Origin: Durusdinium trenchii
Taxonomy: Eukaryota > Sar > Dinophyceae > Suessiales > Symbiodiniaceae
Length of the DNA stretch: 64,000 bases
Reading direction: 5' to 3'
NCBI GenBank assembly: GCA_963970005.1
Contig: CAXAMN010022917.1
Location: forward strand, 927,123 to 991,122
This document shows, piece after piece, positions 37,699 through 50,300 of this stretch. The translations under genes and the position numbers were made by a program. The stretch's first letter is position 1, and each line of letters begins with the position of its first letter. The notes beneath the pieces were generated by a model. That model was not told the DNA's origin, did no database searches, and saw nothing but the letters and a program-made list of their open reading frames with translations.

Positions 37699-40600
37699 AT
37701 GACGTTCTTTCTCGATGGCGGCCAGGAGCGAACCAAGAGACGAGAAGATGTTGAGGCCTTGGTGGAATCCGAGCCATGGTTGCAAACCTGGGGCTACCTC
37801 TTGACCTTTTGCTTGCTCTGGATCTCTTGGTTTTCTGTGGCGCACCGACCAGTCTTGGGTAAGTGACTCAGAAAATTGATATCAGTAGGTATACAAATCC
37901 CAGAAAGGCGCCATTTTGTTCTTGACATTCGGATATTTTTGATGTTTTTTTTTTTGTGAGAAACTGATGATTCGTTGCGACTCGACCACCCTGATTCCAC
38001 ATTTTTTTTTGTCCTCCGCAAGATTCAAGAGCTTGCACGGTTGCAAAGCCCATCCAACTTCTACCAAAGCCCCCCAGCCAACTGTCGTCCTGGATAAGTA
38101 TTAGGAGAAAGAAGATGGCTCGCGTTCTGAGGATCCCATTTTTTCGAACTCCGACTTGTGCCTCGGCAGCAAGGTGAAAACCACTTGAAAAGGCTTCTGT
38201 TGGGATGGTCCTTTCACCTTTCGCTTCCGTGTTTATGGTGCCGGCCGGGTACGGGTTGATGGACATTGCGAGAAACCATCTGATTTTGCAACATGCACTG
38301 CAGCACTGCTGACTTCAAGGTACAATCTCAGCCGACCTGAACGGCATCGCAGGGCTATGCAGAAGCAACGTTGCTGGGCAAACATTTAGTTATGGACAGG
38401 AAACGACAACTGTCAACTGCCGCAAACTGGCCTTTTGCCAAAATTTAGGAAACGTGCTTTCGGGATCGCTTCTGTCAATAGATTCACATTTGTGCATGCT
38501 TGTATGAGAGCGCACTCACCAGGAACCAGATGAGGTCATGCAGTGCGTTTAGATTTCGCACAAGGACACCCTGAACGGACTTGCTGTGATTATTCCGGGA
38601 GGACCCCTCAGAGACAATTGGGACCTGGGCTCAAGACTATCAAATATTTATCGCATATCCTTCAAAACTCAATTCCCACATGATCATGGATCATTGAAAA
38701 ACAAAGAGTTGTTTTTTACTTGACCAAGAAAAACACTTGTAAGATGCTTTTTCAATAAGGCCATCACCTATATTGAACCCCATTGGCCCCCATGTTGCCT
38801 TTCCACGCAAGAGCGGTTCGGCGGGCGAGGTCGCTTGTTGGAGCTCTGCCGAAGCGGTTGCGGAGCTCCGTCCTTCAGCCTGGCGGAGCTCCGCGGTGCG
38901 GTGCATGACATGCTGGGCACCGACCTGCAGTGGCTCGGCGAGACGCCCGGGCCGGTGGAGGTCGAATGGGGATGATGGGGAATGAGGGAGGAGATGGGAT
39001 GTGCACGCAGTGGATGCCGTTGTTGTGGTCTTAGATGCATGAATATCATTTTAGCTATTACTTTTGGTTTCTTTTTGACCTCCGAGCTTTTGGCATCAGT
39101 GGCTGCTTGTCAGTTTGCCTTATCCTTTAAATTTTCGCGTTCCTCTAACTTGCTTTTCCTTTTCCTTTTGTATTCGCCTTTGCATGGTGAGCAAAGTGAC
39201 CATTTGCTTGACCGGTTCCAAGACCTGGCACGCGCCGGTCTCCATGGTCCACCATCTGAGGTCGTTGATGTTCATCCCTAACATCAAAGCAACATTCACC
39301 AATGAACAGCAAGCCCAGTGGCTCCCGCGTGCTGAACGCTGGGAGATCATTGGCTGCTACGCCCTTTGGGCCCAAAAAGCGGGAAAGCCGGGGGGGCGAC
39401 CGCCGGGAAGCCCGGGAAGCCGCGCCAGCGCCACGCGATTTTTGGAGACTCGACGATGGGAGATGGCGGGGAAGCCGTGTGGGGGGGGAAGTCAGACCAC
39501 CTCCAAGGGGCCCAGAGTTGGATGCTGCCGTGCCAACTCACCTTTTGAAGCATCGTCTTGTTACTAGTAACACTAGGAGTAAGGCCAGGAGCTACTAGTA
39601 GCGTCCTTGCTCCTAGTAGCGATGCCCTTTGTTCCTAGTAGCTTCTTGCTACTAGTCGCAATGGCCTCCAACCTAATAGCAATGGCCTCCACCTAGCAGC
39701 TTCTTGCTAGTAGTAGTAATGCCAACTCACATCTTGAAGCCAAAGTTCTTTCGTTTTCTTTCTCGCTCAGGCTCAAACTGAGCTTGGCCACGGAAGCAAT
39801 GTCCGTGCTTTAGAGACCACAGCGACCTTCATTGCAGAGCTTTGGCTGATCAAAGTGCGCATGTGCAGTGTGGGTACCAACTTGTCAGTTTGCTTTTCAC
39901 CAAAGGAGACGGATGAGATCGAAATTCACAGCCCCTCATTGACGAGCCTCTTGGCGTCCTTGGAGTGCTCGGCAATTGCCAGTGCGGGTCATGTTTGCTA
40001 GTGTTTTGTAAAGCGTTTGCTCCACAAACTTGCACCTGAGGCACCAAATGGTGGCCAGGTGCCATGGGGAGGACGGATCCATTAAAAATGGTCGCATGAT
40101 CGAGTTCGAACATGTTGGGTGTGGTGGCATGCAGTCCTCGATGTTTCAACCAAACCTGTGGCACTCCAAACCTCTGAACAGCGGACGATGCATCCGTGCA
40201 AACCCGTCTAGGACGGCAAACTATGCCATCGTCTATGCACGCTTGATTGTCGAAGGGCGAGATTTGGGGATTCACAACTTCATGGTCCAGATCAGGGACC
40301 TGGAAACACATCGGCCCATGCCAGGAGTGCAGGCGTGGTAGTTTAAGACTGTCAAGGAGGAAGATTTTGTTTGCGGTTTTTGCGGGAGAAGCAGTCGATT
40401 TGACCGCAGTTCATGCTGTTGCTGGATTCTGACCACAGCCTTTTGCAAGTGTGCTGCCTTTGGCCGAGCACGGCAAATGCAAGACCCTGAGGTCGGAGAT
40501 ATTGGACCCAAGATTGGATATAACAACCAGGACGGAGGTCCATCTTTCGACCTCTCATGGGGGGGGCGTGTCGACCTTCTGAACCAATTGGACCTATCTT

Positions 40601-43600
40601 CTCGACGCAGGTTCCGCCCTGTTTCCAAAGGAACCTTCCCTTCGAGGGCACACCTTGGCGATGGGGGGGCGTGGTTTCGGGTTGGAACCCTCCTGCCTGG
40701 CGTCCTCCCCGGCCGCGGTTCCGCGCGGGCCGGAAGCGCGGAGGACAACGGCTTCTGCCGCTTCGAGCGCGTGCGGATTCCCCGCACGCACATGGCCATG
40801 CGCCAGACCACGCTGCACCCCGACGGCCGCTACGAGGCGACGGAGGGCCGCCGGACGGCAGCTCGGCGTGGGGGTGGGAGGGACGTGGGAGCCGAAAAGG
40901 TTGGGTGGGAGGGGGGTTCTGGGCTTCTGGGGGAGAAGAAAGCTTTTCTGGCTACGTTCCAGGATCTTGAGGAAGGCGCTTTGTCATTGGCAGTAGGGTT
41001 TAGGGGTGGGCGGATACAGAAAGGAACATGAATTTGGAGTTAATAGCAGCTTGGTTGAATGGAGGCTTGATTTGACTCCTTGCTTTCCTGGGTTGACTGA
41101 ATTGAGGAATGTGGACTTGAATTGCAACAGGGTGTTTGAGAAACCTTACCTTGAGCATAAGCAGCTTAAGCTTCAACCTTAGACTGGATGAAAGGCCTGC
41201 CAGGAAGATGCAGTTGGCAGGAAGACGTAGCGACGTAGCTCTCCTTTTGGCCCTTCTGAGTGGTGTGTGGTGGTAGCCCAGGCTTCCTATTCTGCAATGA
41301 CTGGCGTTCGAGTGGAGATTGTGCTCACCACAGGCGGGGAGTACAGCGTAGCAGAGGTACTATAGGAAAATGACAGGACACATGAAACCATGTCCTAAAG
41401 CAACCTTTTCTTCATGCACCTCCGAATTGACTTGGTTAAAACGCAATGCTTTACCACCTTGGCCGGCCTAGCCTTGTGCTGCTTTGGTCAGTTCCATTCT
41501 TGGATCTACTTGTACCGACTTGTACCTTTAATTCCCGCCTCATGTGCAGCGCTTGGATGGATCTGTGCGGGCCAAAACTCTGCCGTGAAGAAAGTCTTAC
41601 TGGGTCACCCTTTCACCAAGGGATGAAGAGGTCCATTATTTTATTGGCCAGGCCAGACGGATTGATGTGAAACGGGGTTGGTGAAGATTGAAGTTTTCAT
41701 TTTCTACTTCCCTCAACTTAACAGGAATGGCCTCCACCTCCAACCTGCTTGGTCCCACTCTTGATCTTGGCAGATCTTGGCAGGCTATGCGTTGAGTATG
41801 GCCTGCACGATTGCCATCCGCTACTCTGCCGTGCGACGGCAAGGCTTCACGAGCATCATGGCAAAGGACCACCCTGAACTCGCTGGTGCTCAGGGTCCTG
41901 AGCGATTCGGAGCTGCGGGTATTCATATGTCATATTCCCCACGAGCGACCACGGGAGCCAACAAGTGACCATGGGAACAAGCCCAACCCCTGTTATACAG
42001 CGAAAGACCTTCTTTTCTCCATTGATTTTTTGCGTCTGACAGGAGTCTACTGAGATGGATTTTGCTGGATCAAGAGGTCTTTTTCTCAGTAAGTAAGGTT
42101 AATTGGAATCTGGCCAGGGCGGCAGTGCTATTCATGTGAAACTGTCAGATTGGGCAAAGCATCACTGCCTCCCAGTTTGTGCTCTGGTTTGGCCAGTGAA
42201 GGTAAAGACGATGGCTCCGAGATGTGTATTTTGGACTACACGATGCAGCAAGAGCGCTTGCTGCCTTTGCTAGCGACTGCATATGCTTTCCATTGTGTGC
42301 CATGGACCTATAGCATTCTTTTTCACAGGAGGTCTATTTCGATACATTGATCAGACACATGTCATCCAATGATGGACATCCAATATTACATTGATATTTC
42401 TCCATGACTCATGACACTTTGGAAACCACCCGAAGCCTGTGCGCTCCCCCCTATGGCATGCCGGGCCAATTGGAAGTCTGGCCCCCTCTAGGCGGGTGCG
42501 ACCATGCGTGCAATCTTGAAGGGGGGACGCTGCTACGCTGCATGTGGCCTCCTCCGGACTGAAGGCGCTTTGCAGCCGCATTGCAGGAGGCCAGGGGAGA
42601 GAAAGACAAGGACGTGAGTTCCAGGCAGATTCACAAGCTTTCTGGGCAAGTTTCCTGCTTGTGTGGGGCAATGTGGCACGTGTCTCGAAATGGGGGAGTG
42701 CCACAAAGCAGAGTTGAAGAAGCAAGATGGACCGCTGCCCCCCCGTGGACGTTGAGGGGTTTTTGGAATTGGACTGCTGCCACCCGTTTTCGATTGGTCT
42801 CCACGTGTCCGTTGGGGATCGTCTCACACCCCACGAAAAGCGTCGGAACCCGGCTGTTCGAGTGTCGAGATGATTCGGAACCCGCGCGCGGAGAGCGTTC
42901 CACTCCGTCTCCGTCTCCGTCTCCCCATGCCGCCCTCCCCGCCCGGCCCCGCCCGGCCTCGGCCGGCCCCCGGCAGATGGCATCGAGACGTGCCGCCGCG
43001 CGTGCGGTGGCCATGGCTACTTGGCCGCTTCAGGGCTTCCCGAGCTCTTGGGACGCCTGGCTGCAGGTCCGTGGAGGCCATGGGTTGGGTGGAGTCCGGC
43101 CACGGGATGGTTGGGACCTCCATGGTGATGGGAGAAACGGTCCAGCGGTGCCCACGCCCATCTAAGTAGTGGACGGTTGGGTGCATGTTTGGGGTCGGAC
43201 ATCCATTTTGGGTTCATGATAGTCAATGTTGCTTTGACTTCGAGATCCTGCTGGTTATGCCAGCAGGCCTTGGTTGGGCCTTGGGTGCTCCTTAGGTACA
43301 TATTTGCAGAATGTCACAGTGGAAGGAGAGAATTACATGATTGCCCAGCAAACCACCCGCGGCTTGCTGAAACTTTTGTCGTCTTCAGCTTCGGCTACAT
43401 TCAAGAATGCTTGGGAAGGTGCCTTGCTTGTATCTCCAATTTCAGGTTCTGCTTCGTTTCCTTCCTGTGAACACAATCTCTTTTTCTGATGGACACCTTG
43501 CCTCTGCCCCCGTTTCCATTTCTCAGGTGACCATTCTGCCTATTTGAACTCCACAGCGGCAATGTCAGCTCAGTGTCGTGCCGAGACATCCAAAGACTTC

Positions 43601-46145
43601 CTATCAATGGAGATCCAGTGCGAACCTTGGTTGCGACTTGAAACTGTGCCTCCAAGACACGGAGCCAAACCTTTTGCGGTCAGTTCAGCCCGCTTGGGAT
43701 GGGATTCTTTGTTTGCCACCTCTTGGGCTGTTTAGAGAGACTCAGCAAGGAAGCCTACTGCCAACGAAGTGCGTGGGTTCTATCTGAGCTTCAAGCCCAG
43801 CTCCAGCGTGCACAGGTGCCGGGGGAAGGGGTCGGCGGACGAGCTGTATGGATCATGGATCAGAATTAGAGGTACAACCTACCGACCTAGCGTGGCAGCA
43901 GCCGACCTAGCGTGGCAGAATGAGTGTGAAGGACTAGAGATTGAAGAGAAAGCAGAGTAATTCAGAGTAGAGCTTGCAGCACACTTTCTTTTCTTTGTAT
44001 ACCGTTGTATCCGCTGGCTTTCCCAGACCATTGTATAAAAGAATTGACTTGCTGTTGCAGTCAAAATTCGTAAAGGAATGGTTGGATTATTTGGTAAATA
44101 GTCTTTGAAGTATTCCTGGTATGTCGCGCATGGAATTCCTGGGATGTCCGCCATGGAACGCATCAGACGCGGACCAACGCGTGGGTTTTTGGGCAGCGTC
44201 GACGAAGACGTAAGCTATTCAATCATTTTGGACCTGCCTTTCCATGCTTGTTATTCTTCAATCAACTATTGCTACTGTATCTTTTTCATTTCGAGACGCG
44301 AACGGAGCCGGCATCGCGACCGACTCGTCCGGAGCGATCGGCCGCGAGGCCGCCGGAGCGGCTCCGGTGGACGCGTGGAACGAGTGCTGTCCCGACGTGA
44401 TCCGAGCCTCCGAAGCGCACTGCTTCTACGCCACCTGGATTGGAAGGATTGCTTGGGGCGGGTGGATTTGGATGGATGTTGTGCTACTTTGAGGCACTTT
44501 GGGCCCTTATTGTTGGTGGGGTTGGGTTGGGTTGGAGTAGCCGCCGGACATAGGGCCTAGCCTTAGGGTGCTGCACCAGCGGGTTTTCACGGACGTCTCG
44601 AGTGCAAAGCACAATCCCTGAAAGGGAAGGGGGTTGCTTGTTTGGGAGCTTTTGTTTGGTCGAATTGCTTGGGAACCACAGTGAAACTTCAGCTGACAAA
44701 CAGCACTTCCAGAGCGCAGCCAGTGTGATCAGTTTTTTGGGCACTGGCAGCCCACCGTTCTTCTCCAAGTTTCGTGCTATCATCACAGTCTTGATGGTCT
44801 TGAGGTGGGATGGGGATGGATGGACGTTTGACAAGCAGGAGTTCTTTATAGTTCTTTGGTGGCTGCCAAGAGCTGTCAAACAAGATTGAGCTCTTTGTTT
44901 GGGTCAAGCTGCGTTCTTTCTTGTGGCTGGTTACCAAGGTCTTAGTTCGAAGCTTTTGGAGCACGATTCTGCTTTTACGGCAGCAAGGCTCGAGCTTGGT
45001 ACCAGCTCCTAAACAGCAATCGAGAAGTGTGAAATACAGTCTGGCCATTTTGTCACCACAAAGAGATAAGGACAAGCTTGTGACAAGCTGGGATTGATAG
45101 TTTTTGGGATCATCTAATTTATCCAGCTCAGCACCAATCCCCCTATGCTGTTGCGATTGATGCAAGTCGTTGTGTTTCCTGCGAGGGAATCATTTCCAGT
45201 TACTGCATCGCAGATAGGAAAGTGCATGGTGACGATCATGTGGCCTTCTGACAAGGCCTTCTCAGCTTGATCACAGACACTTGAAAAAAGTGGGTTCAAC
45301 TTGCGGAGCAGAGGTGATAGATGGTAGTGATAGGATGTGATAGGACCATAAAGGACGTTTCTTCCCAACAAAGAAGCAGCGTTTTTTTTTTTCCGCTTCA
45401 AAGAAACACGTTTCCTTCGAAGAAACGGTTTCTGTCTGAGGTCTTGGAGAGCTGTTGCCATTTGTTTGCTTTGCTTCTCGGCCAAAGAAAGGGACGCAAA
45501 AACAACAGGCTGCGAACGTCTTCGAAGTCTGACAGGAGAGTGTCTTCGTGTCTTCCGAACAAACTCTGGAGAGTGAAGTGTATTTCAGCTTGGGAGCAGT
45601 TGCCGCAGTGGACATATCGCTGATGTTTGCTTCTCTCCTTGCCTTCTGTTTTGCCACTGGTCTCTCTCTCTCTCTCTCTCTCGCTCGCTCGCTCTCTTTT
45701 TTGTCCACTTCAAGGTGGTGGATGCGTGAAAACTTGGGCGACTTTCTGCAGAGTGGTTTCCTGACGGCGCAGCAGGCGGAGAGCCGAGACGGCGCCAGCC
45801 AAACTCAGCCATGGGTTGGTTTACCATAGAGACTCTCCTGGCTTCTTGAGGAGCTCATGACACATTTAGCAAGAAACAGCACTCGGTGCTTCTGCTTCCT
45901 TTTGTCAGTTCCAATTCCTTCCTGGCTGAGCCAGCCTAGTCCTGGCCGCAGGGTGGCCTCTTACGGCAAGCAGTTCGCGACTTGCTCCCGGCTGCTCGGC
46001 ATGATGATGTGGGGTGTGGGACCGAGCCCCACCATGCCCGCTCGGTCCCAGGTGCTCCGTGCTGACGCGGTGCCCCTGGTGGATGCGTGGGGCCACAGCG
46101 ACCACTGCCTGAACTCGGCCCTGGGCCGTCGAGACGGTCGAGTGC
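37699..46145 (+). CDS. Peroxisomal acyl-CoA oxidase, many exons
   Basis: Catalyses the first, FAD-dependent and H2O2-forming step of peroxisomal beta-oxidation. Recognisable exons in family order: 37699-37779 (FLDGGQERTKRREDVEALV, start ATG); ~39268-39360 (MFIPNIKATFTNEQQAQWLP); 39771-~39830 (AQTELGHGSNVRALETTATF, the flavin/substrate signature); ~39909 (DEIEIHSPSL); ~40043-40071 (TKWWPGAMG); 40212-~40332 (TANYAIVYARLIVEGRDLG, FMVQIRDLETHRPMPG); 40492-40530 (VGDIGPKIGYNNQ); 40744-~40835 (DNGFCRFERVRIPRTHM); ~41279 (YSAMTGVRVEIV); ~41784 (LSMACTIAIRYSAVRRQ); ~42228 (DYTMQQERLLPLLATAYAFH); 42977-43066 (CRRACGGHGYLAASGLPELL, with the CGGHGY core); 43310-43418 (VEGENYMIAQQTTRGLLK); ~43724-43815; ~44298-44450; ~45715; 46052-~46140 (LVDAWGHSDHCLNSALGRRD). 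GA-AG and GC-AG introns occur. After the last block the reading slips one base (AAWNRQR), so the C-terminus and a peroxisomal signal were not located. Confidence 0.92.
38862..38975 (+). CDS. Exon candidate within the acyl-CoA oxidase gene
   Basis: APSFSLAELRGAVHDMLGTD, LQWLGETPGPVEVEWG, then a stop. GC-rich with strong codon-position bias, lying between the first and second recognised oxidase exons, where the variable N-terminal helical part of the enzyme is expected. I cannot match it by motif. Confidence 0.35.
   Translation, partial: GAPSFSLAELRGAVHDMLGTDLQWLGETPGPVEVEWG
39361..39770 (+). other. GC-AG intron of the oxidase gene with CTAGTAG minisatellite
   Basis: The exon before ends ...GGCTGCTAC, the intron begins GCCCTTTGGG and ends TCTCGCTCAG, and the next exon starts GCTCAAACTGAG. 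The joint restores Y-A-Q-T-E-L-G-H-G, the invariant family reading, so the GC donor is well supported. A tandem CTAGTAGC/GCAATGGCC repeat fills 39555-39720. Confidence 0.8.
40072..40211 (+). other. GA-AG intron with direct repeat AGGACGG across both splice sites
   Basis: AGGACGG occurs at 40070-40076 and 40210-40216. Joining at AG|GACGG gives G-R-T-A-N-Y-A-I-V-Y, the expected oxidase reading. 140 bases long. Confidence 0.75.
40531..40743 (+). other. GA-AG intron, AGGAC at both boundaries
   Basis: The exon ends ...AACAACCAG, the intron begins GACGGAGG and ends GCGCGGAG, and the next exon starts GACAACGGC. The joint gives Y-N-N-Q-D-N-G-F, as acyl-CoA oxidases require. Confidence 0.75.
44900..45485 (-). 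other. Minus-strand coding-like stretch inside an oxidase intron region
   Basis: Minus-strand frames 45485-45114 and 45165-44689 overlap and read plausibly: SVCDQAEKALSEGHMIVTMH, FPICDAVTGNDSLAGNTTTC, then LDDPKNYQSQLVTSLSLSLC. It may be a retroposed gene fragment on the opposite strand. No catalytic motif is seen and chance is not excluded. Confidence 0.25.
45660..45703. repeat. CT microsatellite ending in CGCT units
   Basis: (TC)n followed by CTCGCTCGCTCGCTCTC, shortly before an oxidase exon, so it could act as the polypyrimidine tract of that intron. A second CT run lies at 46415-46435. Confidence 0.9.
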
Positions 46146-46199
46146 CGCTTGGAACCGACAGAGGACGGAGGAACCCGGTGGGGGTGGGGTGGGGGGGTG

Positions 46200-47310
46200 G
46201 GCGGCGGCTTTTTGGGTCCCCGGGGTCCCGGGGGAGCCGGTGGAATATGGGTTTTTGGCGGGTGTGGTGTGTGGGTGGCAAGGTGTGGGTGAGGATGAGA
46301 ATTGGTGGACGTTCCGGTGACTGGTGATCAGTGATATAAGTGGTTTGGTGGGGTTTTGGGAAGTGAAGGGGTTGGCCTTTCTTTCTTTGGTTTTGCCGCC
46401 ACTTCTGCGCGCGCACTCTCTCTCTCTCTCTCTTTCTTCATCGATGTGTGTAGGCTTACGTAAGGGGCTTGGCTTTGCCCGCGACCTGTTGGATGCTGAG
46501 GTACGAAGCTCTGTGGGACTCTGTTCAACCTGAAGTCAATCCGATGAACAAAGACGAGGCTCTCCGCAAGAAGGGCCAGACCCGTTGGAGCACCTTTTGG
46601 ACCTAAGGGTCAGTCCCGATAAACAGATCCAATCAGAAAGGCAGGCGGATTCGGGAAGTGTATCTTAAGACATCTTACGATTCATATATTCAGATAGATG
46701 AATGGGCTTTAACCTTTGCAGATTCTGATCCTCTCACGCGTTCAGCACCGTCTTGCAAAACACTGGGCCTTCCAGGTCTCTGTGGCTTTCCAGGAGTCTT
46801 TGCTTCCAATGAGGCAGAGTAAGCTCTGAGCAGTCCGCATTAGAGTGGACGGGCATCCTATTCGATGATGGCACGGTCCTGGCGCATGTTCCCCGTGAAT
46901 CGCCGCCGTTTGGACCGTGTGACCACCAACGAGATGACTTTGCCGGGAGCCGCCGTGGGCCGTGGTCGAAACGGCCGGCCGCGCGGTCGGAAACACTGAA
47001 TGAGCGGCGGGGTGTCCAGCGGTCGGTGGAGATGGTGCAAAATGCAGAGCGGCTCGGGCGATCCTCTGGGTGAAAGCTGGCTATGAATCATGAACCGGAA
47101 CTTCTTTTCGAGGGAGCAACCACACGAAGGTAGCGTGAAACTGGAAAAGAATGTTGCGAACAGTGGACTTACGCAGGATTTATCATCAGGCCTTCATCTA
47201 AGCATAAAGTGAATGTATATGCAATTGCTGGATCGGGCAGGCTTTTCAGCTTCCTTCCTGTGCAAAGCTGAGATATTTTGGCTTCCTTTCACTTGACTTT
47301 TCCTTACTTT
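46200..47310. other. Intergenic stretch between oxidase and kinase genes
   Basis: No supported gene. A GC-rich open piece at 46860-47075 (VPRESPPFGPCDHQRDDF, ERRGVQRSVEMVQNAERLG) may be an upstream exon of the following kinase gene, but I cannot match it. Confidence 0.35.
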
Positions 47311-47318
47311 TAATATAC

Positions 47319-50300
47319 ATGACTTTGGTAAGGCCCCGGTTCATGGGCCTCTACTGTCTGCAGTTTCCAAAGGCAGGAACGGGAGCTGTGAATCAACCCA
47401 GAGCCGCACTCAAGATCCTTGCCAAGCAGTCCCCAAAAGAGCACATTTCTGTTCTCCGAGAATTTACTGGCAACAGTTTTCTCATTCTGCCCAGATTCTT
47501 CAAAGCTACACAGTTCATCCAAATGCTTGTCAGGAGCGGGTGCCTCACTACTTGGTGGTTTTTGAGAATCTCTTCCCGCCAGGTGAAGTCGAAGCACGTG
47601 ACACTTCGCATGTGCAAATGGTGTGTATTCTTTGGCGTCGGAAGGTTACAGATGCTGTTCTGCAAAATACGCCTTTGCAAGTTCAACCCTGCTTGTCAAC
47701 GTCTGGTGAGGATTGAAGTTTGAAGCAAAGTATGACCTCAAAGCGACTTGCCCAGGGAAGGAAGGGAAAAGAATGGGGATCACAACCCGTTGCTTTCAAG
47801 TTCCAGCACCCAATGGTACCAAGTTGCCCCTAGAACTGCTCCAACATTTTAATGTAAACCTAGTGGTCAAATGTGGTTCTTTTATGTTTTCTTTCTTTAC
47901 CTTTTCAACCACCCAGCAAGCTTCCAAGGTCCCTCCCCTGGTGCCGATCCATCCCCCTCGCAGCGCTCGCACCGGAAAGCCGCTCTCTCCGAGGGGGTGC
48001 TGGGCTCGCACCGCTATGTCTCGGCTGCCCAGCGCGCCAGCGGGGTGGAGGTCTTGAAGGAGCGGGTTCGGGAGCGGTTCGGTAGCGCGCGAAGCGGCCG
48101 GGGGAGCGCGTGCGGCCGCTGTGGAGGTCCGTGCGGCCGGGCTCGCGACGACGCGCCGAGACGAGGTCGGGTCCCGCGCGTGGAGGTCCAGGGCCGCCGA
48201 AGGGCGGCGCAGCTCGGAGGTCTTTGGCTTTTTCATCGACGGCCTGGGGAGACGGAGAAAGAAGACCCTTTTTGCTTGGTCGGAACACGTGGGGACCGGG
48301 ACATCTTCGGGAAGGAAGAACTTGGCCGCACCAAAAAAGTGAGGAAGCATCCAAAACTGAAGTGGGACTTCTTGAATCAACAGGAATCTTGTCAATGTGG
48401 ATTAGATGGGGGACCTTGGTCTGTTTCTCTTTTTCCACCAGGGGGTTGTTGTCTGGGAGGTCTCTCGTACGTGGGGGTGCTAATGTGCCTGATTGAAACC
48501 CAATTCCAACCAGTACGACCGGCCGGATCCTGTTCACCGCTCTTCGCACTCTCTCTCTCTGTCTCTCTTCGCACTCTCTGACCGTTGCCTGTTCGACCGA
48601 CCGCGCGGTACCGACCGTCGCGCGGCGCTTCCGATCCGGAGGACCGCAACTTCCTGGAACGCGCGCCGCTGCGGCCGAGCGAAAAGAAGCTGGTCGTGCA
48701 ACTGGAGAAGGCGACTTCCTGGTTCCGCCACACCTTCTTTTTTGTGTGCACGGGATAGGGCGGAAGAGAGAGGATAGGGCGGAAGAGAGACCAGATAGGG
48801 CGGTTGGAGGGGGCCAAGAAACAGGTGGCGGAGGCGCTTTTGGGGGATGTGAGGCTTCAAGAACCTCTGACAACTTCTTCTCACCAGCCCTTCAGTCGCC
48901 TTCTTCTCGCACGCTCCACTCCACACCAGCACCAACTGTGTGTGAGATCCAAGCACCATGAGGGCAGTATTAATTTGAAGATTCCTGGGAACCCAACCAC
49001 CCAGACACTCAGTTCTGCTTGTTTGGCGCCAGCTTGAGATCCGTTAGGACAAATGGCGGGAACACTGGTCCCCCGCGCGTCGTTCCATCGAGACATCCTT
49101 TCCCGGTTGGGACAGGGACGGATCCAGGTGCCGGTGCCGGATTTGGGAATGTCAGGATGTCGATTTCCTGGAGAAGCATGGGCGCATTGACTACTCTTTG
49201 CTGTCCGGCCGACATGGATTGGGTGGTCTCTTCCGGACCGACATGGATTGGGGGGTCTCTTATTTTGGTCGCAGGCCGATATTTGTCCACCAATTTCGTT
49301 GGCAAGCTGAACAGCAGCTTGCCATGAAACATCCAGATCACTTCGAGGATTTGACCAGTTTTTTGGTTGTCCTTTGCCTCTCCCCCTCACACCCATGAGG
49401 CTGTCCTCGCCGAAAACCTCAAGCGTTCTGGGCCCAAGGTGCATGTGACATCAGCACTTCGCAAGCCATGGGCTTGTTTTTTGTCTGGTCCTAAAACCGT
49501 GATGGAGCAAGACTCGGTGGGTGGCACCGGCGGCGGCCTGGCCTGCGTGGGCTGTGGAAGCCGGGAAGAGCTTTTGGTCTTTGAGAAGTTTTCAGGTGCC
49601 TTTCAGTCTGCATGTCGTCATGCTGCCTGTGAACCTTGCTTGCGGAATTGGACCCTGAAAGAGCTCCCCAAGTGCCGACAACGCTGGATGCTGCGAGTCG
49701 AGTGCCCCTGCCAGACCTGTGGCCGACAAGTTCCCCAAGCCTTGCCGCTGAAGGTGTCTGCGCATGCACGAGCCCTCGCCGATGCCATCGATGCCTCGTC
49801 CGCCAACAAAGTGGCTGATCAGCTAGTCGAGTGGCCGGCCTTGCCCAATGAAGCCTTGGTTTGCCCACGCTGTGGGGAGGAGAAAGACCAAGTTCTTGTA
49901 AACACTGCCTGTGGTCATGGAGCTTGTCGAAACTGCTGGCTAGCAGATTTGCCGTCGAAGTTGGAATGGTGCAAGGCCTACGTCGCACTGGATGTCCCTT
50001 GTGGGCATGAAGGTTGCTCTGAAGGGTGTTTTGAAGTGCTCAAGCATTTGGACAGCCCAGTGATCCCGGAGGTAAAGAGCTACGTAGAGCAAGTTCAATC
50101 CGACCTACTTGAATTCTCCCCTTGGTGCGTGCACGAAGCGAACGCAGGAGCTCCAGGCCCTGTTTGTCCCTCCTGCGAGTGCCGGGTCACCGCGCTCCTG
50201 TATTGCTGCTGCCAAAAACGTGTCGCGTGCAAGCAATGCTGGGACTCGGATTTCCAGCAGAAGCTTCACTGGCTCCAAGACAACTTCGCCTTCGTTCCAG

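Noticed and set aside
37780..37858. Transmembrane segment (GYLLTFCLLWISWF) in the first acyl-CoA oxidase exon
   Set aside because: The oxidase signature ends at about 37779 (VESEPW) and a possible donor follows; the hydrophobic stretch is most likely translated intron, since acyl-CoA oxidases are soluble.
47871..48873. Long GC-rich frames on both strands (up to 322 codons on the minus strand)
   Set aside because: They are shadows of GC-rich plus-strand kinase exons; the plus-strand reading has the PIP kinase motif FLERAPLRPSEKK and a validated splice joint.
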